From Kordia algicida (GTDB lineage Bacteria > Bacteroidota > Bacteroidia > Flavobacteriales > Flavobacteriaceae), in assembly GCF_051013375.1 (NCBI RefSeq), contig NZ_CP142125.1: a DNA stretch of 64,000 nucleotides. One strand, written 5' to 3'. The translations under genes were made by a program, and so were the position numbers. Each line of letters begins with the position of its first letter. Position 1 is the stretch's first letter. Below are positions 41,703 to 48,656 of this stretch, piece after piece. The notes under the pieces were generated by a model, which was given only the letters and a program-made list of their open reading frames with translations, was not told the origin of the DNA and did not search any database.

Positions 41703-42731
41703 TTATAAGGTAACCAACGCTTCTTTATCGTCTACAAGTTTTTCTTTTTTAACGGGAAATTTGCTAGTCAGTTTTAATTTAAGCCCCAAACTTGTAGTTC
41801 CTGTTATGGTCATTTGCCAAAAAATAGCTACGTCGTCTAGTTCCAACGTTGCCAAATCTGGATTGTTGACATACGGAAATGAAAATTCAGCATTTTTTCT
41901 AAAATTATTCAATGATTTTCTTTCGGAAATATACACCGTTTCGATGCTTGTTGAGGTTTTTGTTCCGCGCCTGTCCGTGACTTTTTCAATGATTTCATAA
42001 AACAACGTAGGTTCTTTCAAGGTAAACTTTTTTGTTTTATCAACCGTACAGCGAAAATTGTCGCCTTCATGCTCAAGTTTCATTGCTATTTTTCTCAAAG
42101 AAGATTCCATAAGTGCTTGCGTGATAATCGTTGTAATGATTAAAACTACAATTCCCAAAACCAGATACGCAACGTTCATTTCAGGCACAAAAAGTACATA
42201 TAATAAGAAAAGCAAAAATGCCAAGATCACAGAAATACCATAGTTTTTTTTCAATGAAAAATCATACGTTCCTTCTCGTACTTTAAAGGAACTGTTGGTA
42301 TCTTTTATGTCGAATTTTTTCAGTGTTCGCAGTCTTCTATCGGATGTCATAAACGATTTCACGCTCGAAAATAAACTCAATCCTAATTTCTTAAAATCAT
42401 CTTTATGTACTTGCATTGTGACCTCGCAAGTATAGCTAAAACTCACATTTCTTCCATGATAACTTTGAATTGGCGCATCATCTAAAAAAAACGTAAACGG
42501 CAAGATGGTTTCTTCGTGAGCTTTTACCAAAGTTGGTTCAACAATAATTGGAAAAGTAGTCAATGTTTCTTTCTGCCCGCGCATACGTCCGCGAGCTTCA
42601 AAATGGATGTCTGCCAAAATGGAATCTATCAAAATATTTTCAGAAGAAACGAGTTCTAAATACCCTGAAGAAGCACGTCCGTCATGAGTTTGATTGATAA
42701 AAACTTCTGCTTGTAATGTAGCACTACTCAT
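41703..42731 (-). CDS. Arrestin-like beta-sandwich protein with inserted membrane hairpin
   Basis: The 342-residue protein has an N-terminal beta-sandwich resembling arrestin N-domains (SGYLELVSSENILIDSILAD, LPFTFFLDDAPIQSYHGRNV, SFSYTCEVTMQV). Two hydrophobic helices follow in the middle (ILAFLLFLLYVLFVP; VLGIVVLIITTIITQAL). A second beta part ends AIFWQMTITGTTSLGLKLKL, again arrestin-like. The arrestin assignment is structural inference. The gene overlaps the upstream P-loop ATPase gene by four bases (ATGA), so the two proteins are likely made in fixed ratio and may act together. Confidence 0.55.
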   Translation of the reverse strand: MSSATLQAEVFINQTHDGRASSGYLELVSSENILIDSILADIHFEARGRMRGQKETLTTFPIIVEPTLVKAHEETILPFTFFLDDAPIQSYHGRNVSFSYTCEVTMQVHKDDFKKLGLSLFSSVKSFMTSDRRLRTLKKFDIKDTNSSFKVREGTYDFSLKKNYGISVILAFLLFLLYVLFVPEMNVAYLVLGIVVLIITTIITQALMESSLRKIAMKLEHEGDNFRCTVDKTKKFTLKEPTLFYEIIEKVTDRRGTKTSTSIETVYISERKSLNNFRKNAEFSFPYVNNPDLATLELDDVAIFWQMTITGTTSLGLKLKLTSKFPVKKEKLVDDKEALVTL

Positions 42732-43312
42732 TGATATTTTTCGTAAAGTTTGTTAATAATTCCACGGTAATTGTCGCCATATTTCTGAATGATTTTTTTT
42801 AATTCGCTTTCGCTGAAAGTTGTCTGTTTCATCGATGTTTCGTTTTGCGCAAGCAACAATCTGTTGTGTATAATTTTACCTAAGATTTTGGTATCAATTC
42901 CTTTGAAACGAATCGTTTTCATGGGCTTTTTTACCAACAAGCACGATATTTTTCGTGTGTAATGTGTTGTATAAATCACTACTTTTTTTGTGGTAAACAG
43001 TTGTACACGTTCTTTAAAACTCAAATGGTGAATGCTGTCTACAAAAACGATGTTTGCGGTATGCTGAATAATCTCTGAAACCTTTGCTCCTTTTTCCAAT
43101 AGAAAAATTGGATAGTGTGGTAATTGCTGTTGCAGCCAAATTAAATGTGTGGTTTTTCCGCGTCCTTGTTTACCTAAAAATTCAATAGCAATCGACGGAT
43201 TATTCTCAATATAAGATGCAATCTCAGCAACCGAAAATCGCGGTACAATCGTATGACTGATTTCGTGATCTAACACGCCAGCAAACGGATTAAAATTGTA
43301 GTGTTCTTTCAA
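42728..43312 (-). CDS. P-loop NTPase of unknown function
   Basis: The 194-residue protein has Walker A GKQGRGKTTH (near residue 44) and a Walker B-like strand NIVFVDSIHH. There is a further Arg/Lys-rich region (IRFKGIDTKILGK) and a C-terminal helical part similar in size to AAA lid domains (SELKKIIQKYGDNYRGIINKLY). It may be a small AAA-like ATPase or DnaA/DnaC-like module. First gene of the nine-gene run, translationally coupled to the arrestin-like gene. Confidence 0.65.
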   Translation of the reverse strand: MKEHYNFNPFAGVLDHEISHTIVPRFSVAEIASYIENNPSIAIEFLGKQGRGKTTHLIWLQQQLPHYPIFLLEKGAKVSEIIQHTANIVFVDSIHHLSFKERVQLFTTKKVVIYTTHYTRKISCLLVKKPMKTIRFKGIDTKILGKIIHNRLLLAQNETSMKQTTFSESELKKIIQKYGDNYRGIINKLYEKYQ

Positions 43313-43405
43313 TAGTTAGGGTTCATTTTCTCGTGATGAAATATACAATTATATGTAGTTGTGTGCCAAAAAATGTTACAAATGCGATGAATTTACATGA
43401 AATTA

Positions 43406-43936
43406 CTAAAATTTCTCTAAGATTTGAAACACATTGTATTCAACAGCATTTTTACTATTTACTTCAACAATTTCACAGGAAATCGAAGCTAGCCAATCGC
43501 GATGAGTTTTGATAGAACGACCTGTAAATTTTAAATCGTCATAACGAGATGCCCACGCCAAAAATGCTTGCGATCGTTCTTGAATCTCCGTATCTGTTTG
43601 CAATTTGTCTCCGTAACGTGCTAGTTCTCGTTTTTGCAGTCGTTCCAAACGAATTTCTTTTTCTAGTGTGACAAAAACAACCAAATCGAAGGCGGTTTGC
43701 CAATAACTTCCCCAACTTACCAACGAACCACTGACAATTACATCTTCGGAGTTTTCAAAATCTGTTTGTAGCTTTTTGTTTCGTTCTTCCGAAGTAACTT
43801 TTATTTGAAACGGCGGATTGGTTGGCTTCCAATAATAGTCATCGACATCCAAATGTTTGCATTCTATTACCTCTGCCAATTCTTTTGCCAATGTTGTGGT
43901 TCCTGAACCTGATGCACCGATGATAAGGATTTTCAT
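43406..43936 (-). CDS. Adenylate-kinase-like small P-loop kinase
   Basis: The start is set at the ATG at 43936, giving MKILIIGASGSGTTTLAKEL, a Walker A at the very N-terminus as expected for nucleoside-kinase-like proteins; the longer frame adds 28 unconserved residues. It has KHLDVDDYYWK (acceptor site), an Arg-rich LID region (EIRLERLQKRELARYG) and a size of about 176 residues. Family proteins are annotated as shikimate- or adenylate-kinase-like; the substrate is unknown. It is upstream of, but probably separate from, the P-loop/arrestin operon. Confidence 0.75.
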   Translation of the reverse strand: MKILIIGASGSGTTTLAKELAEVIECKHLDVDDYYWKPTNPPFQIKVTSEERNKKLQTDFENSEDVIVSGSLVSWGSYWQTAFDLVVFVTLEKEIRLERLQKRELARYGDKLQTDTEIQERSQAFLAWASRYDDLKFTGRSIKTHRDWLASISCEIVEVNSKNAVEYNVFQILEKF

Positions 43937-44118
43937 TGTTGCTTTTTTTGTGTATCTAAAAAATTCAGACGAATTTAAAGGAGTTTGGTATAACTTTTCT
44001 TTTATAAAATCGATTTTCAAATTTATAGTAAAATTGTCAACTTATAGTAGAGACGTACAAATGTGACAAGTTTTCTCGGAATGTTTCGGAATGAATAAAA
44101 AGTGAGTATTGTAAAATT

Positions 44119-44925
44119 CTACAGATAAACGTTGGTTACCAATTGTGATACCGTTGCATGATCGCTTCCGCCAGCAGGTTCAATAGTGATGTTTAACGAA
44201 GTTGCTTTGTCAATATAATTTAATACAACGACATCTTTACTTTTGTCAATGATTCCCATATTTATCATTTCGCCATCAACATCTGCCCACATTTGATAGG
44301 TTTTATCGGCTGGCAACGCAGGAAGTTTTTGAGCGTTTACAATGGCAGATTTATCTTGATGATTGATGTATGCTGTAGCAAATCCGTTAGGAATTTTATC
44401 ATTTCCTTTTAAAGAATATTGCAACGTGTTTGGGTCTTTTACTACTTCCGCGAGCAATTCAGCATCTTTTAAGTTTCCTTCTAAATTTGCTATTTGTTCT
44501 TTGATAGTTTGTAATTCTTGTTGTGTGATTTGCAAATCATTCTGTGTTGCATTCCATTGATTAAACATCCACAAAGCACTTATCATAAACATAGCAGCGA
44601 TTCCAGCGGCAATTCCTATCCATAAAAATGATACCGTTTTTCCACCATTTTGCTCGTCGGCTAGTTTTTCTTCTTTGGGAAGCGTTTTTACATTTGCTTC
44701 TTCTTGTATTGCTGCAAAAAGGTCTTCTTTGATGAAGTTTGGAGGTTGTATGGCGTTTTCTAATGAAACATTTTCGAAGTCTTGTTCAATTTCAGCATAT
44801 TTTTTAGCCAAAACAGCATCTTCTGCTAACATTTTTTCAAGCGCAGTTACTTGCTCATCTGGCAATAAGCCAAGCAAGTACATTTCTAACATTCCGCTTT
44901 CTATGATAGTTTTTCTATCTTTCAT
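44119..44925 (-). CDS. RskA-family anti-sigma factor
   Basis: The start at 44925 overlaps the stop of the upstream sigma gene as ATGA and reads MKDRKTIIESGMLEMYLLG; an earlier Met seven codons upstream is less likely. The protein has an N-terminal anti-sigma domain with the family phrase LEMYLLGLLPDEQVTALE, one membrane segment (FLWIGIAAGIAAMFMISALW, about 105-125), a coiled segment, and a C-terminal RskA domain (YQMWADVDGEMINMGII, LNITIEPAGGSDHAT). It would hold its sigma factor at the membrane until a signal from the envelope. Confidence 0.92.
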   Translation of the reverse strand: MKDRKTIIESGMLEMYLLGLLPDEQVTALEKMLAEDAVLAKKYAEIEQDFENVSLENAIQPPNFIKEDLFAAIQEEANVKTLPKEEKLADEQNGGKTVSFLWIGIAAGIAAMFMISALWMFNQWNATQNDLQITQQELQTIKEQIANLEGNLKDAELLAEVVKDPNTLQYSLKGNDKIPNGFATAYINHQDKSAIVNAQKLPALPADKTYQMWADVDGEMINMGIIDKSKDVVVLNYIDKATSLNITIEPAGGSDHATVSQLVTNVYL

Positions 44926-45497
44926 GTCAACAGTTCTAATATACAAATTAATATCAGCGATTCCTTTGCATAATGTCCGCGTAATTTTTCAACAGCTTGG
45001 CGCACATACGATTTGAAAGTTCCTAACGGAACGCCCATTTCTTCGTGTGCTTCTTTGTGTGTAAGTCCGTTGAAATATACGAGTTGTATCGCTTTTTGGT
45101 GATGTGGTTCTAACTTTGCCAATACACCTTTCAACTCTGTATGCAATTCTTGATTTTCTGTTATACCTTCATCTTTATATACACTTAAATCTTCCGTTTG
45201 GATGAGTTTATCCTGTTTTCTAAGAAAATTTAACGTTGTATTTCTAGCAATTCTATACAGCCATGTATAAAATTTTCCTTTAGATGCGTCGTACAAATGT
45301 GATTTATTCCAAGCTTTCATAAAAGTTTCTTGTAAAATTTCTTGGGCAGCTTCTTCATTTCTACACATCCGAATAATTACACCATAAATAGCACCAGAAT
45401 ACGAGTCGTATAGCTTGGATAGCGCAGCTTCATCACGATTTTGAAATTGCTCAATAAGTAAGGTGTTGTCTTTCACTTTTGAAATAAATCTTATCAA
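44922..45497 (-). CDS. ECF RNA polymerase sigma factor (SigK-like)
   Basis: The 191-residue protein has sigma region 2 (ALSKLYDSYSGAIYGVIIRM, AAQEILQETFMKAWN) and region 4 (HHQKAIQLVYFNGLTHKEAHEEMGVPLGTFKSYVRQAVEKLR, split here: key HTH part THKEAHEEMGVPLGTFKSYV). It is coupled to the RskA-like anti-sigma by a 4-bp overlap. The divergent fasciclin gene at 45616 is a likely target. This arrangement matches the SigK-RskA pair of mycobacteria, which controls fasciclin-domain proteins MPT70/MPT83; this parallel is inferred. Confidence 0.93.
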   Translation of the reverse strand: MIRFISKVKDNTLLIEQFQNRDEAALSKLYDSYSGAIYGVIIRMCRNEEAAQEILQETFMKAWNKSHLYDASKGKFYTWLYRIARNTTLNFLRKQDKLIQTEDLSVYKDEGITENQELHTELKGVLAKLEPHHQKAIQLVYFNGLTHKEAHEEMGVPLGTFKSYVRQAVEKLRGHYAKESLILICILELLT

Positions 45498-45615
45498 ATT
45501 TAAAAAAAAAATTCACCTAGCTCATCCAAACAGTAAAAACTTGTGTATATAAAAATGAAAGCGCTTAAGAATAAATAAAAAAAGAACTAAAAATTAAAAA
45601 TCTAAAAAAATTATT

Positions 45616-46128
45616 ATGAAAAAATTAATCCTAACAATTACAACTGTAGCTTTATTTTTATGTACAGCAAAAACCAATGCGCAAAATAAAGATATTGTAG
45701 ATATTGCTGCATCAAACAAAAGTTTTTCAACATTAGTGACTGCGGTAAAAGCTGCTGGTTTGGTAGAAGCATTAAAATCTGAAGGACCATTTACAGTATT
45801 TGCTCCAACAAATAATGCATTCGCAAAAATTGACGCAAACACTTTAGGTGCTTTATTGAAACCAGAAAACAAGTCAAAATTAACTAGCATTCTAACATAT
45901 CATGTCATCAAGGGAAAATTAACTGCAAAAGATGTAGTTGCTGCTTTGAAAAAGGGAAAAGGAAAAGTGACGTTAACAACGCTTAGCGGAGCAAAAATAA
46001 CTGTCGTTCAAAACGACAAAGGAATTTGGTTGAAAGACGCTAACGGGAATTATAGCATGATTTCAAAAACAGATATCATGGCGAGTAATGGCGTAATTCA
46101 CGTAATTGATAGCGTAGTGATGCCATAA
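45616..46128 (+). CDS. Secreted fasciclin-domain protein
   Basis: The 170-residue protein has a signal peptide (MKKLILTITTVALFLCTAKTNAQ) and one fasciclin (FAS1) domain: FSTLVTAVKAAGLVEALKS, GPFTVFAPTNNAFAKI, LTYHVIKGKL, and SNGVIHVIDSVVMP at the C-terminus. FAS1 proteins take part in adhesion or matrix contacts. It is transcribed away from the ECF sigma/RskA operon 119 bp to the left and has its own terminator. Confidence 0.95.
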   Translation: MKKLILTITTVALFLCTAKTNAQNKDIVDIAASNKSFSTLVTAVKAAGLVEALKSEGPFTVFAPTNNAFAKIDANTLGALLKPENKSKLTSILTYHVIKGKLTAKDVVAALKKGKGKVTLTTLSGAKITVVQNDKGIWLKDANGNYSMISKTDIMASNGVIHVIDSVVMP

Positions 46129-46153
46129 TTAGTGTTGGTTAGTTTTACAATTC

Positions 46154-46190
46154 AGAGGAACGTTTTTCTTAGAAAGCGTTTCTCTTTTTT
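46154..46190 (+). terminator. Terminator of the fasciclin gene
   Basis: The stem gaggaacgtttt / aaagcgtttctc (two G-U pairs) is followed by tttttt, 26 bp past the stop codon. Confidence 0.8.
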
Positions 46191-46191
46191 A

Positions 46192-46250
46192 GGTGTTTGG
46201 TGTTTGGTGTTTGGTGTTTGGTGTTTGGTGTTTGGTGTTTGGTGTTTGGT
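46192..46250. repeat. Tandem heptamer array (GGTGTTT)n
   Basis: About 8.4 perfect copies of ggtgttt lie between the fasciclin terminator and the convergent gene ending at 46324. They are followed by a degenerate run of cctaaa/ccca-type units (46263-46322). No gene is present. Confidence 0.9.
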
Positions 46251-46323
46251 AAGAAATTTCAAAAATCCTAAATCCCAAGACCTAAAACCCATAACCTAAG
46301 ACCTAAAACTCAACACCCAAAAC

Positions 46324-46851
46324 CTATTTCCCTTTCGCTCCTACAAACTGCTGTGATTTGTTCTTAAACAATACATTAAACGTTGTCAAGCTTCCATACA
46401 TTCTAGTAATATACTGTTGTAAGTCTACTTTTTCTTGATCGTCTAGATTTTTGTTTGAATTGATTTTTTGCTCCATCACACGAATACGATCGCGCAACAT
46501 GACTATTTTGTGGAAAAAACCATCAATCGGAATTTCTTTACTTTTTAAATTGGTATCGCCAGGTTCTAAAATCATCTTTCCGCCTTTCCATTTATCAGCA
46601 ATCGGAATAATTTCAGATACATCCGACCATTTTTTAAGCATCTTACGCAAAATAGTTTCTACTTCATAAAAACTCACGCTATCCACCTCATCTTCTACAG
46701 CATCAATCACTTCAAAATCGCTATCAATATCAATCGTTTCCAATCCGTTTTCAATAAAAGTTACCCAATAATGCTTAGAAGTTACGTTGGTTACCACACC
46801 CAATCCATATTCAGGGTGTTTAATTCGTGAGCTTATTCCTAAAATATTCAT
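46324..46851 (-). CDS. Tudor/CarD-like N-domain protein of unknown function
   Basis: The 175-residue protein starts with a small beta-barrel similar to the Tudor-like domains at the C-terminus of UvrD or in CarD (SRIKHPEYGLGVVTNVTSKHYWV, then TFIENGLETI), followed by a helical region (MILEPGDTN, HKIVMLRDRIRVMEQKIN). Similar proteins are widespread and uncharacterised in flavobacteria. It may bind DNA-related partners such as RNA polymerase or repair proteins, as UvrD tails do, but this is speculative. Confidence 0.7.
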   Translation of the reverse strand: MNILGISSRIKHPEYGLGVVTNVTSKHYWVTFIENGLETIDIDSDFEVIDAVEDEVDSVSFYEVETILRKMLKKWSDVSEIIPIADKWKGGKMILEPGDTNLKSKEIPIDGFFHKIVMLRDRIRVMEQKINSNKNLDDQEKVDLQQYITRMYGSLTTFNVLFKNKSQQFVGAKGK

Positions 46852-46938
46852 CTTTTTTGTAGTTATTATTTCTATAAAATTATTAATTCGCTGTATTATT
46901 TCGTAGCTTTAATACATAAAAGTAAAAATAAACATCAA

Positions 46939-47793
46939 ATGCGAAATTCAACTATATTTTCTATAAAAAATACTGTTTTTCTAGTGTTTTTAAGTTTGCT
47001 GTTTCTCGCTTGTGCGGAAGAAAAAAAACGAGAAACAACTCCTACGAAAGAAATCGCATTACAGCAAGAAACTGAAACAGAACAACAATTGATAAATCCT
47101 GCGGGAAAAACCATTCAAGCGCGTTTCAATACACCAAAAAATTACCATAGAATTCCCCTTGAAGCGACACACTTTGGAAGCTACCTCAGAAAACTTCCAC
47201 TAAAGAAATTTAACAGCGCTGTAAAATACTTTGATGGACGCGAAAAATATAACAACAACGTGTACATTTCAGTTGTAGATATGGAAATTGGCACGCGCGA
47301 CTTACAACAATGCGCAGATGCTGTGATGCGATTGCGTGGCGAATTCCTCTTTGAGCAAAATCGATTGCAAGACATTCACTTTAATTTCCTATCAGACGGA
47401 AAACCACGATATTTCAAAAAATATGCAAAAGGCGATCATTCTTATAAAAAATTCAGACGCTACATGAATTACATTTTCGCGTATGCAAATACAGCTTCTT
47501 TACGAAAAGAATTGGCAAAAGTTCCCAACATAAAAGACATTCAAGTTGGCGATGTATTTATTCAGCAAGGAAATCCTTTTGGACATGCGGTTATAGTTGT
47601 AGATGTTGCACAAAACTCGCAAGGAGAAAAAATATTTATGATTGCACAAAGCTACATGCCTGCACAAGAAACTCAAATATTAGTCAATCAAAATAACCAA
47701 AATATCAGTCCGTGGTATGTTGCCGAAGAAGGAACATTACAAACTCCCGAATGGACGTTTAAAAGCTCGGACTTAAGAAGATTTAAAGACTGA
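46939..47793 (+). CDS. DUF4846 lipoprotein
   Basis: The 284-residue protein has a lipoprotein signal (NTVFLVFLSLLFLAC, Cys near 25). It carries the DUF4846 pattern: PLEATHFGSYLRKLPLK, a VVDMEIGTRDLQQCADAVMR stretch with LRGEFLF, and QVGDVFIQQGNPFGHAVIVVD near the C-terminus. The last part (GHAVIVVDV, AQSYMPAQE) resembles a papain-like/NlpC layout, so it may be an enzyme, but no function is established. The upstream sequence TAGCTTTA 30-odd bases before the ATG could be the -7 box. Confidence 0.85.
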   Translation: MRNSTIFSIKNTVFLVFLSLLFLACAEEKKRETTPTKEIALQQETETEQQLINPAGKTIQARFNTPKNYHRIPLEATHFGSYLRKLPLKKFNSAVKYFDGREKYNNNVYISVVDMEIGTRDLQQCADAVMRLRGEFLFEQNRLQDIHFNFLSDGKPRYFKKYAKGDHSYKKFRRYMNYIFAYANTASLRKELAKVPNIKDIQVGDVFIQQGNPFGHAVIVVDVAQNSQGEKIFMIAQSYMPAQETQILVNQNNQNISPWYVAEEGTLQTPEWTFKSSDLRRFKD

Positions 47794-47823
47794 TTCTACA
47801 AATAAATCCTCAATCCCAAATCA

Positions 47824-48534
47824 ATGAAAAAATTTTTAAAAATTCTAGGAAAATTCATCTTAGGAATTCTTGTAACACTGCTCATCGTTTTCTCTGTAGT
47901 TTATATAAAATATAACGAACCTTTGCCTAAAGGTGTAAAAAGTGCAGAAGCAGATGATATGGCAACAAAAATGCTAAACGCTGTAAATTACGACGCTTAC
48001 AAAAACACACGGTATTTGAGTTGGACATTTCCTGGTGGACATCATTATGTGTGGGATAAAGATCAGTATAAAGTTGATGTCTCTTGGAATACTACAAAAG
48101 TAGCCCTAAACCTAAAACAACCAAATACAAGTGCTGTTACTATTGATGGTGAAGCAGTTACTGGCAATGAAAAAACGGAAGTTATTAAAACCGCTGAAAC
48201 GTACTTTAACAATGACTCTTTTTGGTTGGTAGCGCCTTACAAAGTTTTTGACAAAGGTGTCACGCGAAGTATTGTTACCAACAATGATGGACAAAAAGGG
48301 TTACTTATTACCTACGCTTCTGGCGGAAATACTCCAGGAGATTCTTATTTATGGTTTTTAGATGAAAACGGACGTCCAACAGGCTATCAAATGTGGGTGA
48401 GTATCATTCCTATTGGCGGATTATACGCTTCATGGGAAAATTGGCAAACCATGGAAAGCGGAATTCCACTCGCAACACTCCATACAATTCTCATACTAGA
48501 TTTAGACATAAAAAACGTGAAAGCTTGGAACTAA
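47824..48534 (+). CDS. Membrane-anchored hypothetical protein
   Basis: The 236-residue protein has one N-terminal membrane segment (ILGKFILGILVTLLIVFSVVYI) and a periplasmic domain of about 200 residues with a LolA-like or lipid-binding beta pattern (YLSWTFPGGHHYVWDKDQYKV, LWFLDENGRPTGYQMWVS). It follows the DUF4846 gene by 30 bp and may be in one operon with it. No named family. Confidence 0.6.
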   Translation: MKKFLKILGKFILGILVTLLIVFSVVYIKYNEPLPKGVKSAEADDMATKMLNAVNYDAYKNTRYLSWTFPGGHHYVWDKDQYKVDVSWNTTKVALNLKQPNTSAVTIDGEAVTGNEKTEVIKTAETYFNNDSFWLVAPYKVFDKGVTRSIVTNNDGQKGLLITYASGGNTPGDSYLWFLDENGRPTGYQMWVSIIPIGGLYASWENWQTMESGIPLATLHTILILDLDIKNVKAWN

Positions 48535-48656
48535 ATGAACTAACATTTGTTAAATTTTAATATAATCTCATATTAAATGTTAAAAGTTTCTTATCAAATA
48601 CCAAAAAAAGAGTTAACTTTAGCCCACTTTTATTAAACTAAATTTAATCTTAAATT

